From NCBI RefSeq assembly GCF_020184175.1, contig NC_065530.1:64209260-64273259 (forward strand): a stretch of 64,000 nt of DNA, written 5' to 3'. This DNA comes from Aphis gossypii (Eukaryota > Arthropoda > Insecta > Hemiptera > Aphididae). The position numbers and the translations under genes were made by a program. Every line of letters starts with the position of its first letter. The first letter of the stretch is position 1. A model generated the notes under the pieces. It saw nothing but the letters and a program-made list of their open reading frames with translations, was not told where the DNA came from and ran no database searches. Positions 12,463 to 25,529 of the stretch are shown here, one piece after another.

Positions 12463-15284
12463 ATGCCCTAATAATTATATAAAATATCTTTTTGATTATT
12501 ATTATTCTCATGTCTTATCACATACTCGTAGCATGTTCACAGTATATATTGATTAATTTATGTAACTAGTAATTACAATATGATATTGAAGTTTGATTTT
12601 TATATTTTTAATTTTCTGTTTTATACTTATGTAGTATTTAGTATATATGTATCTATACCTGCCAAGTATATACCTAATCTATAAATTGTTATCGATTATT
12701 GAATCACTATAAAAATTATCCATTTAATTAGTTATTATTATAATAAAAAAATATTCTACTTTAAATCGACATAATATATAGGACGGGGATGCATAATATT
12801 AATATACATTCCGTGCCGCATGGTCGCCAACTATTTCGTGCGTGTGCCAATATATTATTATGGTCAATATGCTCCGACGTCCAACCAAACGTGTGTATAC
12901 GATATTATCTACACGGAACTAAATATATTATTAACACTAATTAAAAGGTATTTAGTTCAGTGGGTGTAAGCAGTTCAATTATTAGTAGTAGTTGGGAATG
13001 CCGGACAATTATACTGATGAGTTATGCACTCATGTGGGTGTGAATATTGTGTGTGCATATACGAGTAGGACATATAGGTTGTATATTTTCGTGTAATCTA
13101 TAAACACGGGAACAACGGTATATCTGTATGCATTTATGTATATTTATAATATATTATGGACTCAATATTAATTGAGTACTTGCTTCCCAGAGATAACTGT
13201 GAAAAAAGGTCTAATTCGAATGCAGCCCAGGGTTTTGCGTACGTTATATCCACGTTGCGACCCGATTAATATTAATACATTTAAGATGTGTCTATCATGC
13301 TTATAGTATTACTCCGTAACCCATTTTATAATTACGACTACTTAGTGAACTACTAATCAACGTTAGGCTTTTTATTCAAAGTTTAAAACTGCAAGTGACA
13401 AATTCTACAGCATGCTCGTAAATGTTCATACATTCTTGTGTTCATCAATATATGTTTTGAAAATATTCGATAACATACTTATTTCTTACCCATATTAAAA
13501 CTAAGATATACTCACTTAAATAATCCTGGAATAAATGTATAATAAATGATTCGTTAGAAATACTTTAAGCCGCTCATACTATAGACCCGAACCGGCCGGA
13601 TCACCGACTGAACCGAAGAAAAGCAAAACGCCGATTTTGTATGTGAGTGCATACACTTGTACCAAACTGATCGTCCGACCCGAACAGGAGTTATTGGCTA
13701 TTCGAACTACTATATGATATGCACAAGTATTTATTGTATTTATTTATTTCATAAACTATTAAGGGTCTTAAGTATATAATAGTATAATGTAGTGTATAAA
13801 TCTGTGCCGGGTGTTCCACGGATTTACGGTTTCGCATGCTAATATAAGTACGTATAATATATAATAATATAATGACAATCATCGTTTCAAGGATACGCTA
13901 CCGTTGTCCGACGACGGAGCGTCAACTTCCGGACGGTATTATACGTTAGAATCAGCTACTGAGCTACATATATACGCAGTGCATACGTATGGTTTCCGTG
14001 CCATAACATGCACGCGATGATGATGTGTATATAATGTTCTGTGCGCATACTTACATAAAGGCGTATATCTATAACTGCAGCAATACAGTACACACGAATT
14101 ATATATATAAAAAAAAAAAAATAATAACGTTCGCCCGGACGAAATCCACAAAACGTAACAGTCGTTGAACCAAATGTGTGACCTGCCAAGGTTATTGGCT
14201 CTGCATTCATCTGCGTGTATATCCTTTCCTCATTCCTCGAGCCCGGTACCAAGGCCGCGGCCGGCGAGTGCTGCGACGACTGTACATGTACAATAATATA
14301 TACTGTCGAACGATGAGTATTATAGGTATATAGATGCGACCACCTCGAACCACCGTCTTTTATTTATCTATATATATCGTCAAAAGCGCGCACCTCAGCA
14401 GTTGCCCCTGCTATATAGTATTTTTTTTTTCGTTTAGTTTTCCGACCTCCACCTCACCACACACCGCGAACGACATCGTCGACAGTCGACCGGCGACGAC
14501 AAAAAAAAAAAAAATGAAAAAAAATAAAAATATACTCCGGCAGCGAACGATTAAATGACCATAAAAAAAAAAAAAGGAAAAAAGTCCTACCGGTTTAAGA
14601 TTCTCGCGGGATTTTTTTACCCTGCTCTCGCCCGCTGCCGATTGTTTAATTTTTCCAGCGCCGCACTGACGCGAATAGTTAAATTCCGTGATTGTTTTTC
14701 ACATGATATTATTATATAGCTATTCTTATATACGTTATACCCATTGTGTTAATAACCAACGCGCGCTGCAAATAACTTCGCACAGATCCGCCGTCCAGAT
14801 AAACACTCTTACGGATACCTCCTACGTACATAATATATATCTATCTCTATGTACACACAAAAGCGCACTAATATATTTATATGTTTATTGTATACTATGC
14901 ACTGCTGTGGCGACGGCGGTGGTGTTAAGGTACATATTTTATAGTATATATACCTACTGATAGAATTGCAGTGGTATACACTAGTAAATATATATACACG
15001 TATGAGATGGTTGTCGGCGATATTGCTAAAATAATGATAATAATATAAAAGCTTGAACGGAAAGAATTACTTAAATTTACTGCGGACACTGCAGCTGCAG
15101 TAGTGTACATTATAATATGCACGACAATATTTATTTACAAAGCAACGACTAGATAACCAGTAAATCACGTGTCATAGATTATGAAGCACATAAGACATGA
15201 CCACGCAAAATCCTAGTCGATTAAAAACCCTTTCCTTCATATTATATTCTGTAGGTGCAACAAGTGATGTGAGGTGGCTTGGAA
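12463..15284. other. Gene-free AT-rich stretch
   Basis: No gene is supported. Frames on minus at 13691-13882, 13939-14151 and 13956-14252, and on plus at 14334-14558 and 14688-14960, encode F/Y/I/K-rich low-complexity sequence over poly-T, poly-A and ATA runs. A CpG-rich patch lies at about 14235-14280 and a second at 14440-14500. Several A-runs of 10-15 bases occur at 14109-14120 and 14500-14575. Confidence 0.5.
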
Positions 15285-15870
15285 GTGGACGGTGTACAAT
15301 AAAAATAATTAAGAACCTAATAACACCAAATAGTGTTACATTATCCTAACACTTATTAAATTTACATTGTATTATTATCCCTGAAAAATAATTTTAAAAA
15401 TCGGTTTGTTATATTTTTATATAATAATTCAATACTGATTTTGGATTCATATTAATACGCCGCTGTGCATATTTTCAGTAACTATCTTTAGTTGTCAAAA
15501 ATATATATATAATAATAAAAAAATACTTTTGAATGTATATGTGTACTGCTATGAGAATGGGATGACAATTATAATTTTTTACACGCGATCAAACGATATT
15601 ATTGTGTAGTTATGTCAAATAATTTATTGACCATTTTATATTGTACGCATCATTCATCAATTGATGTGCAATATTATTTAGTTAGATGTGATAACTGAAA
15701 CGGAAAATAGTAAGTACATTTAATAAAATGTATTGATGTATGATAGAGATAGGAAAAAAATTTAAGTATCTTTATTTTATACACGCTCTTTGATCATTTG
15801 CCGATATACCATGCATAATAAATTGTTTCAAACGTTTGAATTTTTTACAATATTTGTAACTTTATACCTG
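15285..15870 (+). repeat. Diverged direct repeat, left copy (flanks the HIG1 gene)
   Basis: Two blocks recur in the same order and orientation about 4 kb downstream. Block one (about 15285-15415) shares GTGTACAA, AATTAAGAA, ACATTATCCTAA-like and TATTATTATC landmarks with 19210-19340. Block two (about 15781-15870) shares CTTTGATC, TGCCGATATAC, GTTTCAAACGTTT and ACCTGTA with 19852-19942. The sequence between the blocks is not clearly alignable (about 370 bp here against about 510 bp in the other copy). This is either an old tandem duplication or two members of a dispersed family. Confidence 0.65.
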
Positions 15871-16860
15871 TATGTAAGTGACACCTGAATTTATATTATT
15901 ATTATTATTCATAGGTATATATAGAAATCTAACGTTTAATATTAAATTGATATATCATAATAAATTATTTATAAGTACATACTACATACAGTTCTTAATA
16001 AAATAAATTCTAGTCAGTTCTAGTTTAAATATATATATGTATAAGTTATTTATTGCTAACATAATATTATGATTTCATGATGATTTTATATAAATTGTAT
16101 ACATGTATATGTGGTATAGAAAACTATTAAATGAAATCTGAAAATCTAATCCATCTCAAAATAAACACCTCAAAATATTATAACAAATAATTTAAAATTA
16201 GATTAATATTATACAAAAATCCTCCTATTCAAATAAAAAATTGTCAATTTGTATTTTTTAAGTTGTTTATAAAGATTTGGTTATTAATCAGTGAACTAAT
16301 TTTTAAAATAATTTTATCAATATTATACTATATAGTGTATACATTTTAATTTATATTATAATTAATTTAATGATTACTATACGATTTATTATAAAATTAT
16401 TATTTATAGAGATTCTTCTCTATCAAAACAAAAATGTTATCCTTAGTGATGAACGATACATTGCAGTATCGATACGCGTAACCCATTTTTGTTAATATTA
16501 ATTCTGCTGAATAAATAAATAAATCGTGAAATAATTATTAAATATATTATATATAGGTAAATAATAATAATAATCAATAAATAATAAATATTGTAACCGC
16601 ATCGGGATAAATCAATAACGATGTTATTATTAACTGGTTAACTACACACAGATTAAATATATAGGTAAATATAACTGAAGAAGTCGACAGTGATAATATA
16701 TAATCAGTAATCACTCTATATATTAGACAAAAGATCATATTTATATATTATAATAATATCGTTATAGCAACACTTCAGTAGTATAAATATAGTCTCATGA
16801 GTATATTAATTTAATCACAATAATTTCTAGAAGGTAAAATAGTACATTATATTATATTAC
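15871..16860. other. Upstream region of the HIG1 gene
   Basis: This AT-rich sequence immediately precedes the HIG1-domain gene and has no open frame of note. A TATAAATA string at 16782-16789 lies about 80 bp before the start codon and could serve as a TATA box, but such strings are common here by composition, so the transcription start cannot be fixed. Confidence 0.3.
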
Positions 16861-16869
16861 TAAAGAACA

Positions 16870-17838
16870 ATGAGCGATCATATGGAGTTTCAGGAAAACT
16901 TTTCAGCCAAAACGAAGTGGATGCCGGTTTTCCAATACGATTCGTGTCCTAATATTTTGCAAAAATTGGGCGAAAACGTAATAGTACCGATAGGTTAGTT
17001 TAACGTAATGATACATTATTATTACGTGTAGTGTGTATAATTTTAATGCAAAGCTGTAAAACTTGATATGTGCAAGCAGACATCTTTTGGTGGCACAAAC
17101 CTTGATAAAAACGACTTTTTGGTCACGGTATTTTTAAACTGTAGATTTATTTACATGAATCTTATTATTATTTTAAATCTTTGTGTCAAAAATTAGTAAA
17201 CATTTCAATTTTTCTATTATAAATATTTAAATTTAGCCGTTTTGCTAAAAACCTAGTGCCTAATATTACATAGAACAATAAAGTTTACAATAGATACGTA
17301 TGAAACTATAAAGTGTATGCTACCTATATTTGTACAAGTATTACATATTATACTGTTATTAACTTTCAGTTATAGGTACGACTGTTAGGTATAAATCTAA
17401 ATGTATTCAATTTGTCGATGTAGTATACAAATTTACTTAATGCACAGTGTATTATTAGATGATCACTTTCATTGATCAGTATCTTTTTTTTACGCATTTT
17501 TTTATTTTTTGGAAAATACTCACTAAATAAATGCGAGTATATAAGTTGATGAAATGATTGAAGATCCCACTGATAATACCAGTTCCATTTATAAAGCCGC
17601 TGATTCTGTAGGTATCGTGATGACAATGGGCTGTTACGCCGTCGGACTTAGTTCGTTAGCAACCAACCGGCCTAAATTGGGGCAGAAAATGATGTATTCC
17701 CGCATCGCCTTTCAAGGAATGACGATAGCCACAATGTTTTACGGTCAATGGTTGGATCGAAAGACGAAAGACTCAATTACATACAATAATCAACATTACG
17801 ATCTAAAGAGTTCGTTTCTCCATCCTTCCATTAATTAA
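16870..17838 (+). CDS. HIG1 domain protein, HIGD2A/Rcf1-like; two exons (16870-16993, 17612-17838)
   Basis: Joining the exons gives 351 nt, a 116-residue protein. HIG1 (hypoxia-induced gene 1) proteins sit in the inner mitochondrial membrane and help assemble cytochrome c oxidase and respiratory supercomplexes. Exon 1 encodes residues 1-41 plus one base. It ends in VIVPIG, the segment that opens the domain, and Gly42 is split by the intron (phase 1). Exon 2 encodes two hydrophobic segments (about 41-57 and 73-89) around a polar loop NRPKLGQ. The core Q66-KMM-Y70-S-R72-IAF-Q76-G matches the family pattern QX3(R/H)XRX3Q, except that Tyr70 replaces the usual Arg/His. QKMM and RIAFQG resemble HIGD2A (QLMM, RIAAQG) more than HIGD1A. 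The ATG has A at -3 and an in-frame TAA nine bases upstream (16861-16863), fixing the start. Reading through the intron stops at once (GGT TAG). The tail of about 27 residues after the second membrane segment is polar and longer than in human HIGD2A. Confidence 0.93.
16994..17611 (+). other. Intron of the HIG1-domain gene
   Basis: The 618-bp intron runs from donor G|GTTAGT to acceptor TTCTGTAG|GT. It was placed by joining PIG of exon 1 to the downstream domain in frame, which restores the expected spacing between PIG and the first membrane segment. Its sequence is AT-rich with no internal gene. A minus-strand frame at 17366-17626 overlaps the intron end and exon 2 start and is a shadow. Confidence 0.88.
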
Positions 17839-17881
17839 AAGTTATTACTCTTATTTATACAATACGTTACGTTGTATGATA

Positions 17882-17887
17882 AATAAA
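17882..17887 (+). promoter_or_regulatory. Polyadenylation signal AATAAA of the HIG1 gene
   Basis: A canonical AATAAA lies 44 bases after the stop codon on the same strand. It implies a short 3' UTR, although AATAAA strings are frequent in AT-rich DNA. Confidence 0.6.
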
Positions 17888-17889
17888 AT

Positions 17890-19209
17890 AATATTCAATT
17901 AGAGATATGTATTGTGAAATTATAACAATATATTAAGTGTTATCAGTAAAAAACCATGACATATTGCTGTGATTAGTACGTTATAATCTATTTTCACTTT
18001 CAGTCAACTGCTAAATTTTGATATTTTGATAATTTTTTATTCAATTGAACGGTTTGAAAAAATGTTTAGTTTTAACATAGAAACGTACTGTAATACATTG
18101 TACATAATTGATGGTTGGAACCTAAACTTTTTTTCGTTTATATAATAAAAGTTTAAGTAGATTATCGATTTTAATTATAAAGCTTTTATCTAATTTTCAT
18201 ATTATATCAAGTATATAGTATTATATAACTACAATTCATTTCGTGATTAGTTTAACCGCATAAACCTAAGCTTTATCCTAAAAACTTATGTAATAAATTT
18301 TAAAAATAATTTGAAATGTATTAACATGATATTATATACAGCATTATGGTAACTCTAATTTCTCATACTATAATGCGAGTTTTAAATCTGTCTAATTAGA
18401 TATAAAACTTTTATTATTTTTGAAAATCGTAAAATAAGTATATAGTTTTTTATTAAGCATACCTTTATTATACTATTTAAAATACATTCAATTTTTCACT
18501 TCAAAATTGAATTTCTTCAAAATTTTACTTAAGAGTTCTGATAATGTATATAGATGATTTAGAAATGTTTCATTTAAATTTCAATTCGAATTCATCAATA
18601 TTTTGAAATAAAAAGACATTTTTTTTATACTTTTATAGTTTATAGAACACTTTTAATGTCGTAATATCTATATATTTTATAAATGATAAGTTGATTTGTC
18701 AGTAGCTAATTTAGCTATGGGTTTTCGATTTTTACTTTTCTATCTCGTCATCTCTGTGTGATCTTGAAATAACGTTGCGGTGGTATTAATACAGTAACGA
18801 ACGTGAGGATTGAAGAGACAAAAAAAAAAAAATATAATAAAAAACAGCATAAACAACAACAGTTCACATGTTTTGATAAACGACGTGTTAGCGGAGACTT
18901 CCAACTGAGATGGTATCTGAAATGGTTACGATGCCGTAAGTTTAGAAAAATTGGAAAATTTATGGTCACTCTTATACGAAGGTCACCTACTGCGGTCATC
19001 GAGGTGTGTAATTTATGTTTTCTATAACATTATACATACATATATACAATAAACAGTTGCCGATGTTATTTTAAAATAATGTATGTCCACGATTAAAGTT
19101 GTGTCTGAACGAAAAGACCACATTTATATTTTATTTCTATATGTATTGATAAAAGTACACGTAAAATATATCTGGTGCGGGTGGTAGGTGAACGGTGTTG
19201 ATTTCAGGG
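17890..19209. other. AT-rich stretch with one open frame on both strands
   Basis: Most of it holds nothing recognisable. At 18803-19027 a plus frame of 74 codons begins with a lysine/glutamine-rich A-run translation and continues into a more protein-like basic segment (about DKRRVSGDFQLRWYLKW onward). The minus strand is also open (18748-18999). A perfect GTAAGT donor-like string sits at about 18935 on plus. I cannot tell exon from chance and assign no function. Confidence 0.3.
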
Positions 19210-19942
19210 CGTGGGAGAGGATGTACAACAAAAGTAATTAAGAATCGAATAATGCCAAAGAGTTACATAAACCTAATACCAATTAAATTATATTATTATC
19301 TCGGAGAAAATAATTAACAAGAACGATTTATTATATTTGAAAACTATATGTGTGTATAATATGTAGATATAGTATAGGTACCTATTGAATCGTTAACGCG
19401 TCGGATGCAGAGTTATATCATGTTTTATAACATTTTTAAAGGAAAAATGTTGTAATATGAAATGATTTTATAGAAGTTATATTCGTTTTCAAATACATTG
19501 CAATATAATACACGTAGTAGTTACTTTAAATTTCTAATAAATATTCAGATACCAGGATTTTCAATGACGGACAGTAGAATATAATAATATAAATCGTATT
19601 TTATAAACGAATTTTTCTTTGTTTTTTTACTAAATTTAAATTCTCGTCCTATTCATTGTAGTTATAATTAATATTATATATTAACATATTATATACACAA
19701 TAATTGAATCTGCAATAGTGACGGTACCTACACATTTATGAAAATGACGTAGGTACCTACGAGTATAGAGTAAATATTAAAAAAATTATAATATTGAAGT
19801 AGTCTGTTTATTATTTTGCACGTCCGCGGCGAAGTCTGTGTATAAAACAAATGCACATTCTTTGATCGCGTGCCGATATACTCATAAATCGTTTCAAACG
19901 TTTTTGAAGTTTTTTTACGAGATGTGTAACTTTACACCTGTA
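19210..19942 (+). repeat. Diverged direct repeat, right copy (flanks the HIG1 gene)
   Basis: This is the counterpart of 15285-15870: block one at about 19210-19340 and block two at about 19852-19942, same order and strand. Substitutions and indels are frequent, so the pair is old. It has no terminal inverted repeats and no coding frame. Confidence 0.65.
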
Positions 19943-20195
19943 CCGCCTACATATTATGAATATTAAATATTAGTGTTATGTCATAAATAATATCAAACGT
20001 ATAGATATGCACTTTTAGAATAAAACGATACGAATAATAAATAAGTATATATATATATAATATTTATAAATAAAAAATATATATATTATATAAAATATAT
20101 AATACGGGTACAAACGCACTGTCGGTGGGAAAACCAACGAAACGTATTTAATTCACGTTTGGAGGTCTTAAAAATGCGATTTTATATTCATTTTT
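19943..20195. other. AT-rich stretch, nothing recognised
   Basis: Contains a dense AT-dinucleotide block at about 20045-20105 and no gene. Confidence 0.6.
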
Positions 20196-20760
20196 TATGT
20201 TGCATGCGACTTGCGAGCTAAGGCACAACACGCGCGGCGAAGTATCTGCAGCGGACGAGCAGAGATACGTGACGGAGGGACGGCGGGGCGGGGAAGGAAA
20301 TGGAAAAAAAGTAATACGGCGATATCGAATTGCATTGGGTTACTTTTATATTATTAGACTGTATACATCATCATTATATTATTATTATTGTTATTATTAT
20401 ACGTTTGTACTTACGTAGGTATACGTAAGCGCGACTGCAGCTCTACAGTCGGCGGCGACGGACGAGTTTTTATTTCCCGCCCGCGTGCACCTGTTGCTCC
20501 GTTCGCCCGTTGATTTATATACGGCGGCAAACGCGCGTCTATTCGTATGCGTTTATACATGTATATGTAATATATATATATATGTGTATATATTATGTAG
20601 GTATATATGGTATACACGGTTGGGTATATATGGTTATGGGTAGGTGTATGCGGCCGCAATTAACGACGCCGCACGCAATTTTTTCGTACTATAAAACGAG
20701 CCCCGGCCGAGTTAGTGTGTGCGACGTGCGTACACACGATTATACGCTGCTTATTATATT
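20196..20760 (+). promoter_or_regulatory. CpG-rich patches with TATA-like box
   Basis: CpG-rich segments at 20215-20300 and 20430-20540 and a third at 20645-20740 are separated by TATATG repeats. In the third, TATAAAA (20690-20696) is followed by GC-rich sequence and TTAGTG at 20712-20717, an arrangement resembling an insect core promoter, though the spacing of about 24 bp is short. Overlapping frames on both strands (20197-20418, 20411-20659, 20510-20791) are low complexity and not called as genes. No downstream coding exon was recognised. Confidence 0.25.
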
Positions 20761-20791
20761 GCGTTCACGGTATAAAATATTATTATTATAA

Positions 20792-23700
20792 TAGTGCCTA
20801 ACGCGCGACGATAAAACAAAACGAAATCGTTTTTAATGTCACATACCTGCCGCAGCAGCAGCTATTACCGAACCTTTTATAGTCTGGTAATATAATAATA
20901 ATTGTAACTCTTCGCGACGCGCTGCCGTTAATTATTATCGGAGGCTGATGACCGTCACCGCTTGTTCGAGTTCAAAAGTTTCGGTCCCACAATAGCCGAG
21001 TTTTTTCCTTCGACCGACTAAACTATTTCATACTTGTCGTCGTATTGTGCATCTGTGCGGTGGGACTAGAGGACTACGCTTTTAAAAATCAAGAGTTGTG
21101 ATGGGCGCATTTGACGAGTGATAAAAATAAATGTTTGAACCGTGGCGAATTTCTTAACTATACATGGGTATCTTAAACGCTCCGAATAGAAGACGCCGAA
21201 AATATGGTATCAACGAATTGTCTATTTTCAATCATGTTATTATAGGCTTTTAGGTTAGTGTTTACTTTGTGAACACTGAATTTTTCAGTACACTAAACGC
21301 TGTGGTTATTGAATATTGAATCGATACTATCGATGATACCCAGTACATGTAATTTATAACTTTATACGCATTGTAACTTTCAAAGTTTAAAACAAATCGT
21401 AGTGCAAGGGTGTCCGATTTCTCCCACTTCTTTCACTCGTTTATATCTTAACTGCTTATAAATAATAAACTACTATAAATTATAGAGTATTCGATGCTTA
21501 TATTTTATTTATTATGTATTACAAAAAAAAAATAAAAACGCTGTTTTCTTTTTCTTTTTATGAAAATCTATGCTCTATGTAGATAATATATTATATACTG
21601 TTCAAACAGTTTATTATTATTATTAATATTTATTTACTAAATATCTCATAGTGCCTGTCCTCGAACCCACTCGTTTATTATGTATACTTTTCTTAAACTC
21701 TATTGTTTTCTTGTGTAAACTATTTAGAACTAATCGGTATGTCTGTATGAATGATTAATAGAAATAACAGGAACTCAATTTTTAAAATATTTATTACAAT
21801 ATATCGTATTAATTTCGAAGGATTATGATGTATTTCAGATTTTAAAGAAACATAAATTGATTTTGAGTTAATTTAGAACAAAATTACTATATACAGTATA
21901 CATGCTTGTAATATATTGTTATATTTTCTTTTGATGTAGGTATTTAGCCAATTATAAAAATGATACAATTATAATGATAAAAAATGTAGATCCAAATAGT
22001 ACTTTTCATTGTTTAGTAATTTACTACTCACTGATTAAAATAGTATAGGTAATGCATTAACATTATATGGGTTTTGTAAAATACAAATTTTGTGTACCAA
22101 AATAATTTAGTATACGCATACAGTATGCATATAAATGTGCAATACGCCCACGGAAAACTTCGTTAGACGCCTCCGTAGTATATTGGTAGGTACATTATTA
22201 CACGGCTGAATAAAGTTGAGTGCGGAAGGGGAATGATAAAAAAATAACTGCAATTACCGAAAATGAGCATAGATATACGCGCTGCTATATAATAGTATTG
22301 GTTTACATACTTAATGTAAATGTATACGTTTCCTTAAAAATAATAAAATGCGAACAGTAATATAATTTTGAGTCTAGACCGATTTATTTCCGCGATACTA
22401 GGAGAGATAAATATTATGCTCGTATGGTACGTCTTTTTCTATCTCTCTCTACTTGCTTACCCAAAATATATGTATAAATACAACACGTGGCTCGTTTATA
22501 TTTTATGAACTATGTAAACTTAACGAGATGGTTGTCTCACATCGTGGTCGGACTTGACGCGTGAAACGCAGTAAAATGCGTTAATAATATTATGATGGGT
22601 ACATCACTATATATGTACGCCACTGACATACGTGTACACATAATATGTTGGTAAGGTGTTGTATTATAATATTCATTGAATAATTCTTCTTTATTCTAAA
22701 TAATTACTCCACGATTTTATTATAATATATGTTGTGCAATAATTATTATCATATATAAATCATAAATATACCTTTATGGACAGTGAGGTCTTATATGGAC
22801 TTATATGTGAGCGTAACTAGGATTATTTAATAGTTTCCGGTCCAAGAGAATCAAAGTTAAAAATAAACCATTGGTGGCTTCACCCTTTCCACATCCTCCT
22901 TCATGGGCATAACAAGAAATTAGTAATCACAGAGAAAGGAGCCCTCGAAATTAACACGAAAATTCTAAAAAAAAATCAAATGTTAATAATAAATTAAGAG
23001 TATATATTTTATCTACAGTAAAGTAGCATAATATTTTATATTTCATGTTTATTTAATATTATGCTTGTATTTTAAAGTGAATATTTTAAAAATAACATAA
23101 TTATCAATTTTATTTAATAATAAACTTTCCATGTTTAGTATAGGTAAATCACTAAGTGTAATATAATTTATCATCCATGTAAGTTTTAATTATTCCATTC
23201 CAAGAAAAACAATATAATACTGTAGCTTCGCTACTATACCGTTTCCATGAAAACTAGATAACCATAAAGTAGTAGTTAACATTATAATATAATATATATA
23301 TATATCATAGGTATAGTTAATAGTTAAAAATTGAACTCATGACAATGTATTTTTCCAAGGACTTGCTGTAAACGCCAAGGAGAAAGAGAGCTTAAAACAT
23401 CTTAAGCAACACTAGTTACAGTGATATATTATGTCATATATTTTTTAAATAAGTTTATACATAAACAAAACGTTTCACAGTATTATTTATCATTTATCAT
23501 CTTATCCTAATATCTTTCCACTTCATCCAATTATTATAAACGTTTGAAATACAATTGTACATTTTGATTTTGAATTATAATATTTTAAATTCAAATATAT
23601 TTGCAAAAATATATTTCATAATAATATGATATGTCTTTTATGATTTAGTATTTGAACTCTAATTGCTTTTTGGATAAAGTTTATTTTAATTTTAAGTGTA

Positions 23701-24130
23701 GGTAAACCAAAACAGTTTCAACGGATTATTCGAAAATTATTTATTATTATTCTTTTTTATTTTAAAAGAATTTAATAAGCATAGGAGCTTATACTTATTT
23801 TAATCATATAATTTCAATAATTTAAAAATTTTAACAAAGTATATTCATTATACCCACTTTGCTTTAAGTGTATATTATTATACAATACTATACATAGACT
23901 CACCGTCGTGTATTGGAACTAGATATCATTTATCTTTAATACATTTTATCGTACAGTTAAAAATGTTAAAATATATTATACTTAACAAAATTATAAATGC
24001 ACATAAATTTTATGCGCATTCGTTTCAGCCAAATTAATTTATAAATATTTATAATTCAAGTATTCAGCGTGGTTTTATATAGCTATTATAGGTATACGTA
24101 AATTTAGGTTTTTGAAATGTGTTTTAAATT
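20792..24130. other. Gene-free AT-rich stretch
   Basis: No ATG-started frame of 60 codons occurs on either strand, and nothing here resembles a gene, structural RNA or complete transposon. Confidence 0.65.
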
Positions 24131-24136
24131 CTGAGA

Positions 24137-24158
24137 AAAGTGATAAATTTATCACTTT
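24137..24158. repeat. Perfect 22-bp palindrome
   Basis: The sequence AAAGTGATAAA followed by its exact reverse complement, with no spacer. It lies just before the T-rich repeat copy at 24180-24500. Confidence 0.8.
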
Positions 24159-24179
24159 ACAATAATGTATGGTTTTTGT

Positions 24180-24500
24180 ATCTCAATATACTTTAACTAA
24201 TTGAAAAAATTTTAAATTTTCAACTTTGAGGGTGCTTTTTGGTAGAAAATCGAATACTTTATTTATTGAGATAACACGTTGATTATGCACGAAACACTTT
24301 GTTATTAAGACCGGTTCTACTGTGGCTAATAGCCATTTGAATACATTAAAAATACGAGAAAACGATTTTTTATTAGTATTTTAAGTTCAAATGTTGACAA
24401 AATTCATCAAAATATCGAAAAATTGCAATTCAATAAGTAGCTAAAAATGTATACAATTTTCAATATTATAAACATTGTTTGGAAATGTAATACTTTATAT
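24180..24500 (+). repeat. T-rich interspersed repeat, partial copy
   Basis: The part at about 24350-24470 aligns with about 40170-40300: AAAACGATTTT, then AGTTCAAA, ATCAAAAT-CGAAAA-TTGCAA and AAAATGTATA-AATTTT in the same order. The part at 24215-24265 aligns with 1-60 and 39771-39830. The middle does not align. It is non-coding and its class is unknown. Confidence 0.6.
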
Positions 24501-25500
24501 TTATTTTTTTAAAAATTTAGAATGAATGTAATGTCAATGTATAAAATTATATTTTCCCCCCATAATTAGGTACTCAGAATATATATATTTTTTCTCTTTA
24601 TAATATACGCCACATAGTATAACAGTATGTCATAATATAACAAAATATAATATAATATACATTGAAACGCACTTCACGAAAATACGATTCGTTAGTTGTT
24701 TATGATAAATTACACGGTTTTTCAAAATCCATGAAATATTATAATGCATGGCTACCGGGCAACTATAGAGGTTGAAAATTAGAAATGCTATTTGGAGATT
24801 ACTATTGTAGTAATTTAGTTGACACGCTGTTATATAACATAATAAACTTCTTTTAAAACGGGGTTTAAAAATTGTTATGTTCAAATGCGTATAGAGAAAC
24901 ATTGTCGACTATACTCGTTTTAAAATAATGATAATGAGCGGTAATAACATTTTTTACTTGAAAAGATAATAATAATAACAACACTATAGTAATGGTATTA
25001 CGATCGCGGCGCAGGTTTAAAGACAGTCACTGTATCACACTAAGTAATTCATGTCGTTGGCCCTAGTGAACTTGAAATTCTGTGCCTTTCTAACCACCCA
25101 TAGAATATATAGCGACCTATGTACACGTCCTGTTCATATTATTATATTATATTATTATAAATTAAGTCTTTATATGATATCGAATGCGATCCGCGAACCG
25201 TTCGTGCGTGAATTTCCGCGTGCGAAAAATAGGGAAGACCGCGAGTAACAGAGAGTAGGTATGCGTAATCGCGTTGCGCACTTTTCGCCCTACCAAATAA
25301 CAACAATGCGAACAAAATTTTTATAGAAATGGAGGGGATGAAAAAATATTATTGTATTTAGCAGCATTGGTGGGGGATGGTGGTGTATATATGTGTGTTG
25401 TAAGTAGTCACGTGTATATATTGGATGTTTCCCCTTTCTCGGTATACAGACGTATAAAAATAATCTATTATCGCGAACGGCCTGTTAATCGGATTACCGC
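24501..25500. other. Gene-free stretch
   Basis: No gene is supported. A minus frame of 90 codons (24630-24902) has a hydrophobic, unrecognised translation, and a plus frame of 65 codons lies at 25051-25248. Confidence 0.5.
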
Positions 25501-25529
25501 GCAATGGACGTCCTGATGGTCGAGAGACG

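Noticed and set aside
17366..17626. 86-codon minus-strand frame
   Set aside because: It is antisense to the intron end and exon 2 start of the HIG1 gene and has no recognisable content.
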